A DNA stretch of 64,000 nucleotides from Parafrankia sp. EUN1f (GCF_000177675.1 NZ_ADGX01000033.1:1-64000); one strand, 5' to 3'. Positions 32,259 through 41,160 are shown, counted from the stretch's first letter. Notes: generated by a model from the letters alone, not told the origin. Program-made: numbers and translations.

Positions 32259-33348
32259 CGACTTCAAGTACCACATCGACCACCACGCGAGCCTGCTGCC
32301 ACCGGCCGAGCTGGTCGAGACCCGGGCGGCACAGCTGCGCGGAGCCGTCGACGGTGCGGCGCTGCTGGCCGCCGAGGAGACCGCGATCAGCCAGGCGCTG
32401 CTCGCCCAGCGCCGGCTGGGCCTGGCCGCGCTCAGCGACGGGGAGTTCCGCCGGCGCAACCATCTGTCCGTCGTCTACGACGGGATCGCCGGGTTCACCG
32501 ACGAGCCGCTCCCCGGCGGCGCGTTCGCCGACCTCGTCGGCATCGCGCACGCGCCGGAGGTCCGCGGGTTGACCGATCGCCCGGTCGGGCAGGGCCGGCT
32601 GGCCAAGCACGAGGCCGACTACCTGCTGTCCGGCACCGACCGCCCGACGCTGGTGGCGCTACCGTCCCCGGGCTTCCTCGCCGAGCTGACCGGAGGCGTC
32701 GCCCTCACCGGCGGTGCGGCCGGGCAGGTCGAGCAGGTCGGTGCGGATCTCGCGCGGATCCTGGGCGCGGAGATCGCCGCCCTGGCCGCCGACGGCATCC
32801 GTTACGTCCTGCTGACCAACCCCGCGTACACCTTCCTGCTCACCGAGCAGGGGCGGTCGCAGGCCCGATCGCACGGCATCGACCCGGACTCGACCATCGA
32901 ACGGATGTCGCAGGTCGACGCCCAGGTCCTCGCCGGCCTGGAGACGCCGGCGGAGTTTCGCGTCGGCCTCGACATCACCACCACCGGCGCGGTCGGCGGT
33001 GGCTACGACCCGGCTGCCGTCGAGCGGTTCCTGAGCGGTCTGGGATTCGGCCGGCTGTGCGTCGAATACCCGGCGGCACCCGCGGAGCGTTTCCCGCTCG
33101 GGCAGCTGCCCGCCGGGCTGGTGGTGTCACTCGGCATCGTCGACGTCGACGACCCGGAACTGGAGTCCGTCGACGAGCTGGTCGGCCGGATCGACGACGC
33201 GGCCACCCTGATCGACGTCGACGACATCGCGATCTCGACGAACGGCGGGTTTCACGCCACGACCGTGCCGCTGGACGCGGCACACCAGCGCGCGAAGCTG
33301 CAGCGGGTGGAGATGGTCGCCCGCTACTTCTGGGGCAACGAGCTCTGA
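32251..33348 (+). CDS. MetE-like (cobalamin-independent methionine synthase C-terminal fold) protein without zinc ligands
   Basis: Protein of 365 residues related to the C-terminal domain of methionine synthase II, a TIM barrel that normally uses Zn to activate a thiol. The fold signs are ALSDGEFRRRNHLSVVYDGIAGF, the central barrel and ISTNGGFHATTVPLDAAHQRAKLQRV. In MetE this last block reads roughly QCGF with a zinc Cys; here it is NGGF, and the upstream H-x-C motif is also absent. It is therefore unlikely to be a methionine synthase. Its place as last gene of a catabolic operon suggests a lyase, transferase or hydrolase role not yet defined. It starts 8 nt before the end of the preceding gene. 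Confidence 0.82.
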   Translation: MADDFKYHIDHHASLLPPAELVETRAAQLRGAVDGAALLAAEETAISQALLAQRRLGLAALSDGEFRRRNHLSVVYDGIAGFTDEPLPGGAFADLVGIAHAPEVRGLTDRPVGQGRLAKHEADYLLSGTDRPTLVALPSPGFLAELTGGVALTGGAAGQVEQVGADLARILGAEIAALAADGIRYVLLTNPAYTFLLTEQGRSQARSHGIDPDSTIERMSQVDAQVLAGLETPAEFRVGLDITTTGAVGGGYDPAAVERFLSGLGFGRLCVEYPAAPAERFPLGQLPAGLVVSLGIVDVDDPELESVDELVGRIDDAATLIDVDDIAISTNGGFHATTVPLDAAHQRAKLQRVEMVARYFWGNEL

Positions 33349-33371
33349 CCGCCCGCCCGGCGGGGGCGGAT
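33349..33371 (+). terminator. GC hairpin after the seven-gene operon
   Basis: CCGCCC and GGGCGG within about 20 nt directly after the stop at 33348 can pair as a short GC-rich hairpin, suited to end the operon. There is no T tract. Confidence 0.4.
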
Positions 33372-33465
33372 CTCGCCTCCGCCGGGCACGTGCGACCTGT
33401 CGAACTGCGGGCATGCAGGGGGAGGAGAGTGTTCGGCAGAAGCTGCCGGCAGGAAGGTCAGCACT

Positions 33466-33789
33466 GTGAACAACGAACCGCAGATCGCCGCCGCGGATCG
33501 CGCCCGGCGCCGCGAGCGGCTGGAACACAGCGTCCAGCAGCTGTCCGATGCGCAGGTCCAGGCCGATGAGGACGAGTTCCACCTCGGCCTGGCGGCACTG
33601 CGCGAGTTCAGCCACAGCCACGGCCACACGCGGGTCCCGGACGGGCAGCTGGCGCCGAGCGGCTTCCCCCTCGCGACCTGGGTCGCCGGTCAGCGCGTGG
33701 CGCACCTGGAGGATCGGCTCCCACCGGAGCGACGGTCCGCGCTGGAACGGATCCCCGGCTGGCAGTGGGAGCCGGCCACGCAACGCTGA
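33466..33789 (+). CDS. stand-alone helicase-associated (HA) domain protein
   Basis: Small protein of 107 residues. Residues 35-105 match the HA repeat: FHLGLAALREFSHSHGHTRVPDGQ, FPLATWVAGQRVAHLEDRLPPERRSALERIPGWQW. This domain usually occurs in tandem at the C-terminus of large helicases and is thought to bind nucleic acid; here there is one copy and no helicase. The GTG start 33466 is preceded by AGGAAGGTCAG. The basic N-terminal 30 residues look helical. Function unknown. Confidence 0.75.
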   Translation: MNNEPQIAAADRARRRERLEHSVQQLSDAQVQADEDEFHLGLAALREFSHSHGHTRVPDGQLAPSGFPLATWVAGQRVAHLEDRLPPERRSALERIPGWQWEPATQR

Positions 33790-33884
33790 ACGGGCCGCGC
33801 ACCGAGGAACCGGCGCCACGGCGCAACGGCGGACCACCGCACCGTGGTCGCGGTGGTCCGCCGCGTGATGAGAACATCCGCAGC

Positions 33885-34793
33885 ATGGGCCTGAGCAGGC
33901 GTGCGCTGCTGATCGCGACCGTGACCGCGGCCGGTGGTCTTCCCACGGCCTGCGGGACGGATTCCCAGTCCTCCCGCGGCCTCCCCGTCAGTGATCCCCC
34001 ACGCTCGGTCGGCACTCCGGCCGCGCCCGTTTCGCCGCCTGCATCGCATTCCACGTCCACGTCCGGCGCCGCGGCGACCCGTGGTCCCGTGGAGGTGCGT
34101 CGGACGAGGTTCACGAGCACGGCGCGGGGCCGTGAGGTCGGTCTGGCGGTGGTCGCTCCGCGCGTCGCGGACGGGCTGGGGGTCTGCCTCGTCCTGCATG
34201 GGCGCGGTGACGACGCTGCGCGGGCCGTCTCCCTGCTCGGGCTGGACAACCAGCTCGGCACGGTGCTCGCGGCCGGGGTGGCACCGTTCGCGCTCGTCAC
34301 CATGGACGGCGGGGAGACGTACTGGCACCGCCGGGCCTCCGGTGACGACCCGGAGACGATGATCCTCGACGAGGTCCTGCCGCGGCTCGACCAGCTGGGC
34401 CTGCGTACCAGCCGGATCGCGGTGACGGGCTGGTCGATGGGCGGTTACGGCGGGTTGCTGCTCGCGCACCGTCACCCCGAGCTGGTCGTCGCCGTGGCCG
34501 CGAGCAGCCCGGCGATGTGGCATTCCTACGGTGCCAGCGCCCCCGGCGCGTTCGACTCGAAGGCCGACTTCGGCGCCCACCCGGTGCTGGGAACCGAACC
34601 CGCACCAGGCGTGGCCTACCGGATCGACTGCGGCGAGTCGGATCCCTTCATCAGGGTCTCCCGGGAGGCCGCTGCGACGCTGCGGGCGCAGGAACAGAAC
34701 TTCGGGCCCGGCGGCCACACTCCCAGCTACTGGCGTTCCGTCACGCCAGCCCAGCTGACCTTCGTCGGTGCGGCGCTGGGCCGCGCCGCCTGA
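33885..34793 (+). CDS. exported alpha/beta hydrolase (esterase-like lipoprotein)
   Basis: Predicted exported enzyme of 302 residues. The N-terminus SRRALLIATVTAAGGLPTACG has a twin arginine and a lipobox-like PTAC, so it may leave by Tat and be lipid-anchored. A Ser/Thr/Pro linker (30-70) is followed by the hydrolase body with CLVLHGRGDDAARA, nucleophile GWSMGGYGG, acid region DCGESDPF and the histidine in GPGGHTPSYW. It resembles esterase-D/PHB-depolymerase-like serine hydrolases. ATG 33885 starts the signal peptide; the ribosome site is weak. It is convergent with the MFS gene. Confidence 0.82.
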   Translation: MGLSRRALLIATVTAAGGLPTACGTDSQSSRGLPVSDPPRSVGTPAAPVSPPASHSTSTSGAAATRGPVEVRRTRFTSTARGREVGLAVVAPRVADGLGVCLVLHGRGDDAARAVSLLGLDNQLGTVLAAGVAPFALVTMDGGETYWHRRASGDDPETMILDEVLPRLDQLGLRTSRIAVTGWSMGGYGGLLLAHRHPELVVAVAASSPAMWHSYGASAPGAFDSKADFGAHPVLGTEPAPGVAYRIDCGESDPFIRVSREAAATLRAQEQNFGPGGHTPSYWRSVTPAQLTFVGAALGRAA

Positions 34794-34847
34794 CCGCCGC
34801 GAACCGGGACACCCATGTCGGGCGGAGCCACGATCCGCCCCTGGCGG

Positions 34848-34888
34848 CCTCGGCCTGCTCGGCGGTGGGAGCACCGAGCAGGCCGAGG
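34848..34888. terminator. strong 15-bp stem-loop between convergent genes
   Basis: CCTCGGCCTGCTCGG (34848-34862) and CCGAGCAGGCCGAGG (34874-34888) pair exactly around an 11-nt loop, between the exported hydrolase and the MFS transporter genes. It is the strongest terminator-like structure in the window. Confidence 0.8.
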
Positions 34889-35058
34889 AGTCAGTTGGTC
34901 GGGCGTCGCCGTCGGGGCCGCAGGTGCCGGGATCGACAAGGGTCCACCGTCGGCGCCGGGCCTTCGGCGCCGCTGTGCTGTCCCTGTGCGACGCCTGTGA
35001 GATAGGCCGATGCCAGGTCGGAAGGGGGCCGAAACGCCTGTCCAGCAGCCCCTCCCGG

Positions 35059-36378
35059 CTAACCCGCGGCGGGCGCCGACGTCGTCGCGGGCGGCAGGCT
35101 CGCCGTGGTCGGCAGCGCCACGGGTGAATCGGGACCAGGTGGCGCGGGTGAATCAGGTGACGCGGGCGAGGTGGCCGCGGCGAGGACGCCGGTGAGCGCC
35201 GCGATGGCGCAGGTGAGCCCGACCACCGCCCACATGGTCGTACGCAGGCCGACGACCTCGGCCACGCCGCCGATCAACGGCGGCCCCGCGAGCCAGCCCG
35301 CATAGCCGAGCGACCCGACCAGTGCGATCGCCGGCCCGGCGGGTGCCCCGGCGCGGGTCGCCCGACGTCCCGCCTCGGAGAACGCCGCCGGGACGACACA
35401 GGCGAGACCGGCGCCCAGCACGGCGAAGCCGACGATCCCCAGCGTGGTGCCCGCCGGCGTCCCACCGAGTCCGAGGGCGCAGGCGAACACGACGCCCGCG
35501 GCCAGCGCCAGTGGCCGGATCGTCCGCCGGACGCCGTGGGCCTCCACCACCCGGTCACCCACCAGCCGTACGCCCAGCATGCAGGTCATGTAGGCGACCA
35601 GGCCCACCCCGGCCAGGCCGGGCGACGCACCGGTCACGTCCGTCAGGTAGACCGCGCTCCAGTCCGCCGCGATTCCCTCGCCGAGGAAGCTCGCGAACGC
35701 GACCACGCAGAGCGGGACGAACGGCACCACCCACCGCACCGAAGCCCGGAGCTCCGCCGAGCGACGGTGCCTGCGCGGCGAGGAGCGAGGTGCCGCGACG
35801 GCGCGGTCACCGTCCAGCATCCAGCCGGTCGCGGGCAGGGCGACGGCGAGCCCGGCCGTGCCCAGCAGAGCGGTCTGCAGGCCGAGCGGAAGATCGAGCG
35901 CCGCGGCGCCCGCGCCGAGGCCCGCGCCGACGAGCGCGCCTCCCGTCCAGGCCGCGTGCACCGTCATCATGATCCGCCGGCCGAACAGCTCCTCGATCAT
36001 GGCTGCCTGCGCGTTGCTCGCGACGTCGAGCGCACCGCTGAGCGCACACCACACCGCGAGCACCGCGAACAGCGACGGCACCCCGGACACCACCGCCAGC
36101 AGCGTGCCCGCGGTGCAGTAGCCGATGAGTGAGGCGACGACAATCCGCCGGCTGCCCAGCCGCCTGACGAGGGCGCCGGCAGCCCACAGCGTGGCCAGCG
36201 CACCCACCGGCCCGCCGAGCAGGGCCAGGCCCAGCTCACCGTCGGACAGGCCGAGGTCGCTGCGGACCTGGGGGATGCGCGGCGCCCAGGCGGCGAGGAC
36301 CAGCGCCAGCGCGAAGTGGGTCACCATCGTCGCGGCCCTCGCCCGGGCCAGCACACGCTGGTCGGAAGTGTCCTTCAC
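35059..36378 (-). CDS. MFS transporter
   Basis: Integral membrane protein of 439 residues with about twelve hydrophobic segments in two halves separated by a basic loop near 200 (PRSSPRRHRRSAELR). The N-terminal half has the MFS-like WAPRIPQVRSDLGLSDGELGLALLGGPVGALATLWAAGALVRRLGSRR. Close relatives of this pattern are annotated as sugar or drug transporters, but no substrate can be assigned. A Pro/Ser/Ala tail of 40 residues ends the protein. ATG 36378 lies 80 nt beyond the stop of the SQR-like gene in the same direction. Confidence 0.88.
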   Translation of the reverse strand: MKDTSDQRVLARARAATMVTHFALALVLAAWAPRIPQVRSDLGLSDGELGLALLGGPVGALATLWAAGALVRRLGSRRIVVASLIGYCTAGTLLAVVSGVPSLFAVLAVWCALSGALDVASNAQAAMIEELFGRRIMMTVHAAWTGGALVGAGLGAGAAALDLPLGLQTALLGTAGLAVALPATGWMLDGDRAVAAPRSSPRRHRRSAELRASVRWVVPFVPLCVVAFASFLGEGIAADWSAVYLTDVTGASPGLAGVGLVAYMTCMLGVRLVGDRVVEAHGVRRTIRPLALAAGVVFACALGLGGTPAGTTLGIVGFAVLGAGLACVVPAAFSEAGRRATRAGAPAGPAIALVGSLGYAGWLAGPPLIGGVAEVVGLRTTMWAVVGLTCAIAALTGVLAAATSPASPDSPAPPGPDSPVALPTTASLPPATTSAPAAG

Positions 36379-36458
36379 CGACCTACTTTGACACCCTGGT
36401 TCCTACCGGGAAACCTTGATCCGTCCCGGTACCGGAAACTCGTGAACTGCCCGCGCGT

Positions 36459-37685
36459 TCACGAGCCGAGGCCGCGAAGCATCAGGTTCCAGTAGAAGGC
36501 CGGCAGGCCGTAGCGCTTGAGCAGGTACATGTCGCGGCGCGCCCGGGTGGTGTCGATCACCGGGATGCTGGGGCGTGGCTGCAGCGCGTAGTCGAACTCG
36601 GCGAGGACCATCCGGTCGCGGGCGGTCACGATCGGGCAGGCCGTGTAGCCGTCGTAGCGGGCCCGCGGCTCGCGGCCGTCGAGCAGGGCCACCAGGTTCG
36701 CCACGACCACCGGTGCCTGCTTGCGGATCGCCGCACCGGTCTTGGACGTCGGCAGGCCCGCCACGTCACCGAGCGCGAACACGTCCGGGTAGCGGGTGTG
36801 CCGCAGGGTCGCCGGGTCGACGGTGACGTAGCCGCCGGGGTCGTCCGCTCCCGCAAGCGGGCCGGACCTGATCCAGTCCGGGGCCTGCTGCGGCGGCGTG
36901 ACATGCATGAAGTCGTAGTCCAGCTCGGTCATGCCACCGGCGCCTCCGGTCGCGCCCGCGGCCATCTCGTGCAGGACGGCCTGGCGGCGCTCGGGACGGA
37001 CCTCCACCAGCTCGGTGGAAAGCCGCAGGTCCAGGCCGTAGCGCTCGACCGCGGCCTCCAGCGCCGGCAGGTACGCCGCGACCCGGAACAGCGCGGACGC
37101 GCCGAAGGCGAGAACGATCCTGATGTCGCGGGCGACACCGGTCCGGTACCAGTAGTCGGCCGCCAGGAAAGCGATCTTCATCGGCGCCCCGCCGCACTTG
37201 ACCGGCGTTGACGGCATCGTGAACACGGCCGTCCCCGACCGCAGGTTGCGGATGAAGTTCCAGGTCGCCGGGGCGAAGTCGTAGCTGTAGTTGCTGGACA
37301 CGCCGCCGCGGCCCAGCGTCCGTTCCAGCCCGGGGACGGCGTCCCAGCGCAGCTGCAGGCCGGGCGCCACCACCAGGAAGTCGTAGGCCACCCGCCCGCC
37401 GCCGGCGAGCCCGACCGTGTGCGCGTCGGGGTCGATCTCGGCGGCCGCGTCGCGGTACCAGCGCACACCGCGCGGCAGGACGTCCTGCTCCGGTCGGGCG
37501 GTGGGCTCCACCGGGGCCCGGCCGCCGCCGACCAGGGTCCACATGGGCTGGTAGTAGTGCGTGTTCGACGGTTCGATCAGCGCGACGTCGGTGACGCCCG
37601 CCCGGCGCAGCCGCGCCGCGACCGTGATTCCCGCCGTCCCGCCGCCGACGATCAGTACTCGGTGCCTGCCTGTGCTGCCACTCAT
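36459..37685 (-). CDS. sulfide:quinone oxidoreductase-like FAD protein
   Basis: Two-dinucleotide-binding flavoprotein of 408 residues. FAD-binding VLIVGGGTAGITVAARLRRAG is at the N-terminus, followed by SNTHYYQPMWTLVGGGRAP, YDFLVVAPGLQLRW, the SQR-type cysteine block MPSTPVKCGGAPMKIAFLAADYW, and the second FAD contact YPDVFALGDVAGLPTSKTGAAIRKQAP. The family transfers electrons from sulfide or a related donor to quinone at the membrane face. Only one of the usual redox cysteines is obvious, so the donor is uncertain. ATG 37685 has GGAGG upstream; the longer open frame is not coding-like. Confidence 0.87.
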   Translation of the reverse strand: MSGSTGRHRVLIVGGGTAGITVAARLRRAGVTDVALIEPSNTHYYQPMWTLVGGGRAPVEPTARPEQDVLPRGVRWYRDAAAEIDPDAHTVGLAGGGRVAYDFLVVAPGLQLRWDAVPGLERTLGRGGVSSNYSYDFAPATWNFIRNLRSGTAVFTMPSTPVKCGGAPMKIAFLAADYWYRTGVARDIRIVLAFGASALFRVAAYLPALEAAVERYGLDLRLSTELVEVRPERRQAVLHEMAAGATGGAGGMTELDYDFMHVTPPQQAPDWIRSGPLAGADDPGGYVTVDPATLRHTRYPDVFALGDVAGLPTSKTGAAIRKQAPVVVANLVALLDGREPRARYDGYTACPIVTARDRMVLAEFDYALQPRPSIPVIDTTRARRDMYLLKRYGLPAFYWNLMLRGLGS

Positions 37686-38066
37686 GGTGGACCTCCCGAT
37701 CCCGCGGGTACCGAGTCGCTCCTCTGCCCGTCCACTCGCTCGGTCCGACGCTACGTTCCGGATGCGCACAGCGACGTCGGCCGCCCGCCGTAGTGGCGGA
37801 CAAGGCACCCGGACGGGCCGGGCGGGCCGGACAGCTCAGCGGCCGCGGTACGCCGGGTCCGCCGCGTCGGTGGCGACAACTGGTGATCTTCGTGTGCCGT
37901 CGGACCGAGCACCGGCCCGGCCTCACCCGGACCACTCCGACGGGACCGCCGCCGCTACCAGGGTCACGAATTGTATGTATTATCCGATCTTGCCGGTCGT
38001 CCCGTCCCCCGACCAGCTCCGCTCCTCGACCGACCTCTGGACGCGTCAGGCCCACAGGGAGTCCCA
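37686..38066. other. divergent control region
   Basis: These 381 bases separate the SQR-like gene (minus) from the second LLM gene (plus). No coding potential or convincing dyad was found. An AT-richer patch at about 37969-37988 could be part of the rightward promoter. Confidence 0.5.
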
Positions 38067-39053
38067 GTGTTCACGATGCGTTTCGACCTGCGCGCGCCGG
38101 CCATCGGCGCCCCGGCACCGCAGCTGTACCAGACGGCGTTGGAGATGGCCTCCTGGGGCGAGTCCCAAGGATGCCTCGCGGTCACGGTCTGCGAGCATCA
38201 CTCGTCGCCCGACGGCTACCTGCCCGCACCACTCACGCTCTGCGCGGCGCTGGCCGCCCGGACCACCACGTTACCGATCTTCGTCGCGGCACTGGTGCTG
38301 CCGCTCTACGACCCGATCCGGCTCGCCGAGCAGATGGTGGTGCTCGACATTCTGAGCAACGGCCGGATCTCCTATGTGGCGGCCGTCGGTTACCGGCCGG
38401 CCGAGTACGAGCTGTTCGGGGTCGACTTCGCCCGCCGCGGCAAAATCGCCGAGGAGAAGCTGCGGCTGCTGCTGCGGGCGAAGTCCGGCGAGCCGTTCGA
38501 GCATGAGGGGCGCCGGCTGCAGGTCACCCCGCAGCCGGTGACCGCGGGCGGCCCGACGCTCTTCTGGGGCGGTGCCAGCGCCGTGGCGGCCCGCCGCGCC
38601 GGCCGCCACGGCCTCGGCTTCTTCGCCCAGAAGGCTGCCCCCGGCCTGCAGCAGGCCTACGAGCAGGCCGCTCAGGAGGCGGGCCACCAGCCCGGCTTCG
38701 CTTTCCTGCCACCGCCGGACCTGCCGACCACCGTGTTCGTCGCCGAGGATGTCGACCGGGCGTGGGAGGAAATCGGCCCGCACCTGCTGCACGACGCCGT
38801 CAGCTACGCCAGCTGGAACGAGGCTGATCAGCGCACCGATACCACCACCGCCAGTCTCTCCTTCGCGACGACGGTGGACGAGCTGCGGGCCGAGAACCGC
38901 AGCCACCGCGTCATGACCGTCGAGGAGGCGGTCGAGCTGGCCCGCGGCGGCCAGACGATCAACCTGCACCCGCTGGTGGGCGGTCTGCCCCCCGAGATTG
39001 CGTGGCGCTACCTGCGGATCGTCGCCGACAGGGTGATGCCCGCCCTCGCCTGA
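38067..39053 (+). CDS. LLM-class flavin-dependent oxidoreductase
   Basis: Luciferase-like protein of 328 residues. Typical blocks are VFTMRFDLRAP at the start, GCLAVTVCEHHSSPDGYLPAPLTLCAALAARTT, LPLYDPIRLAEQMVVLDILSNGRISYVAAVGYRPAEYELFGV and FWGGASAVAARRAGRHGLGFF. It should use FMN or F420 to oxidise or reduce a small organic substrate. GTG 38067 is preferred since AGGGAG lies 5 nt upstream; ATG 38076 is in frame. It is unlike the first LLM protein at 4692. Confidence 0.88.
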   Translation: MFTMRFDLRAPAIGAPAPQLYQTALEMASWGESQGCLAVTVCEHHSSPDGYLPAPLTLCAALAARTTTLPIFVAALVLPLYDPIRLAEQMVVLDILSNGRISYVAAVGYRPAEYELFGVDFARRGKIAEEKLRLLLRAKSGEPFEHEGRRLQVTPQPVTAGGPTLFWGGASAVAARRAGRHGLGFFAQKAAPGLQQAYEQAAQEAGHQPGFAFLPPPDLPTTVFVAEDVDRAWEEIGPHLLHDAVSYASWNEADQRTDTTTASLSFATTVDELRAENRSHRVMTVEEAVELARGGQTINLHPLVGGLPPEIAWRYLRIVADRVMPALA

Positions 39054-39057
39054 GCCC

Positions 39058-39101
39058 GGCGCGGAGGCCGCACACAGCGTGCGCTGCTCAGCCTCCGCGC
39101 C
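39058..39101. terminator. stem-loop between convergent genes
   Basis: GGCGCGGAGGC (39058-39068) and GCCTCCGCGCC (39091-39101) form an exact 11-bp stem just after the LLM stop and before the stop of the convergent ligase gene. Confidence 0.7.
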
Positions 39102-39120
39102 CAGCTGCTGCAGGAGCGGA

Positions 39121-40662
39121 TCAGCCGCGGAGGGCCTTCTTGGCCATCTTGCCGGTCGGTGTGCGCGGCAGCTCGGTCACGAAGTCGAACCTGCGCGGGA
39201 TCTTGTAGGAGGCGATCCGCCCGCGCAGGAACTCCGTCAGCTCGGCCGCCAGGTCGGGTCCCGGCGCGACGCCCCCGGCGGGCTGCACCACCGCCCGGAC
39301 GGATTCGCCCATCTCCTCGTCGGGCATTCCGACGACGGCGACGTCGAACACCTTGGGGTGCAGGACGAGACTGTCCTCGATCTCCTGCGGATAGATGTTC
39401 ACGCCGCCGGAGATGATGAGGAACACCTTCCGGTCGGTGAGGTAGAGATAGCCGTCGGCGTCGAGATACCCGATGTCACCTGTCGTGTTCCAGGTCGGGT
39501 GGTCCGGATGCCGTGCCTGGGCCGTCTTCTCCGGGTCGTTGTGGTATTCGAACAGCGGGTCGTGGCGTTCGAAGTACACGGTCCCGGTCTCGCCCGGCGG
39601 CAGCGGCGTACCGTCATCCGCGCAGATGTGCAGGATGCCGAGCGTCGCCTTCCCGACCGTTCCCGGCCGGTGCAGCCATTCCTCGCTGCTGGCGAGCGTC
39701 GTGCCGATGGCCTCGGTGGCGGCGTAGTACTCGTGGAGAATCGGGCCCCACCAGTCGATCATCGCCTGTTTCACCGTGACGGGGCACGGTGCCGCGGCGT
39801 GCACGGCGACCCGATGGCTCGACAGGTCGTACTGTTCCCGCACCCCGGCCGGCAGCTTCAGCATTCGGACGAACATCGTGGGCACCCACTGGCTGTGCGT
39901 GACCCGGTGGCGTTCGATGGCGGCCAGCGCGGCCTGCGCGTCGAAACCGCGCATCAGGACGACGGTTCCGCCGACCGCGTGGATGACAGTGGAGTACCGC
40001 AGGGGCGCCGCGTGGTAGACCGGCGCGGGAGACAGGTACACGGTGTCGGCGTCGAAGCCGTACATCCGCGGGAGAAGCTCGGTGTAGAGGTCGCCCGGCT
40101 CGTCGACCTGCCGTTCCGGCAACGGCTTCTTGATCCCCTTCGGCCGGCCGGTGGTGCCCGACGAGTACAGCATGTCGGCCCCGCGGGGCTGCGCCGGCAG
40201 CGGCTCCGGCGAGGCGCCCGCCAGCGCGGCCTCGTAGGAGCCGAAGCCGCCCGGAAGGGATCCGCGCGGCTGCGCCTGCGCACCGAACATCAGCCGGAGG
40301 TCCACGGCGGGCGTGTCCCTGACGACGGTGGCGGCGACGTCCCGCAGCGCGGCCGAGGCGATCAGTACCCGCGCCCCACAGTCGTTCACGATGTAGCTGA
40401 TCTCGGGCACCGCGAGATGCCAGTTCACCGCGGTGATGTAGAAGCCTGAACGCACCGCCGCCCAGTACACCTCGTAGGCCTGCGGAGTGTTGTCCGCCAG
40501 CAGCGCGAGATGGTCGCCCCGCCGGAAGCCCGCGTCGTAGAGATAACGGGCTAACCGTAGTGAATTGTCCTCGAGCTCACGGTAGGTGAGCCGCTCCCCC
40601 GTCTCCGCGATGATCACAGCCGGTTTGTCGGCGAACCTCGCAGCGAACGTTCCGGGATACAT
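39121..40662 (-). CDS. AMP-dependent acyl-CoA synthetase (long form)
   Basis: Adenylate-forming ligase of 513 residues that activates a carboxylic acid to its CoA thioester. The P-loop is YSSGTTGRPKGIKKPL, A5 is HEYYAATE, the A7/A8 region is NTTGDIGYLDADGYLYLTDRK...ISGGVNIYPQEIED and the catalytic Lys is in RTPTGKMAKKALRG at the C-terminus. The pattern is close to FadD13-type fatty or aryl acid ligases; substrate unknown. ATG 40662 has a strong GGAGGAG site 9 nt upstream. It is divergent from the remnant at 40703 and the second ligase at 41161. Confidence 0.92.
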   Translation of the reverse strand: MYPGTFAARFADKPAVIIAETGERLTYRELEDNSLRLARYLYDAGFRRGDHLALLADNTPQAYEVYWAAVRSGFYITAVNWHLAVPEISYIVNDCGARVLIASAALRDVAATVVRDTPAVDLRLMFGAQAQPRGSLPGGFGSYEAALAGASPEPLPAQPRGADMLYSSGTTGRPKGIKKPLPERQVDEPGDLYTELLPRMYGFDADTVYLSPAPVYHAAPLRYSTVIHAVGGTVVLMRGFDAQAALAAIERHRVTHSQWVPTMFVRMLKLPAGVREQYDLSSHRVAVHAAAPCPVTVKQAMIDWWGPILHEYYAATEAIGTTLASSEEWLHRPGTVGKATLGILHICADDGTPLPPGETGTVYFERHDPLFEYHNDPEKTAQARHPDHPTWNTTGDIGYLDADGYLYLTDRKVFLIISGGVNIYPQEIEDSLVLHPKVFDVAVVGMPDEEMGESVRAVVQPAGGVAPGPDLAAELTEFLRGRIASYKIPRRFDFVTELPRTPTGKMAKKALRG

Positions 40663-40702
40663 CGACTCATTCTCCTCCACGTCGTGATCTCCCCCGCCGC
40701 CA

Positions 40703-41092
40703 TTGTCGCCGTCCGTCGGAGCACCAGCCCGCCCCTTGCCCACACCTGTCACCTCCGGGCCGGCCGGTTCCGAGTCCGGTCACATCCAGGTCGCGGTCAC
40801 ATCCGGGCCCGCGATCATCCTGCGCGTCGACCCCGGGTCGCGGCCCTGGGTCGGGCCCACGGTGCTCGCCGGCGCCACCGACGTCGCCGGCCACATCACC
40901 ACCCACGCCGTCCGGTTCGCCCGCCTGTGCGGCACCGCCCTCGTCAACGGCGCGGCCGGTGTGCTCGCCGCGTCGGCGGAAGGCGTCTTCGCCGTCGCGG
41001 GCTTCATGGTCACCGGCGGGCGCATCGTCGAGATCGATCTCCTGCTCGACCCCGGGCGGCTCGCCGCGCTGCACATCGCGACCGGCCCCTGA
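40703..41092 (+). pseudogene. orphan ECF41-type sigma factor SnoaL-like C-terminal fragment
   Basis: The open frame of 129 codons has only a TTG as possible start and no ribosome site. Its C-terminal 75 residues (VLAGATDVAGHITTHAVRFARL...ALVNGAAGVLAASAEGVFAVAGFMVTGGRIVEIDLLLDPGRLAAL) match the SnoaL-like tail of SigJ/ECF41 sigma factors. The sigma-2 and sigma-4 regions are missing and not found upstream, where the divergent ligase begins. It is most likely the remnant of a deleted sigma gene, though expression as a lone domain cannot be excluded. Confidence 0.6.
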
Positions 41093-41160
41093 GCCCCGAA
41101 GACCCGGGCCGAAGCCCGAGGCGCAATGCTCCGAGCCCGGATCGGCCTGCGTGCGTGACA

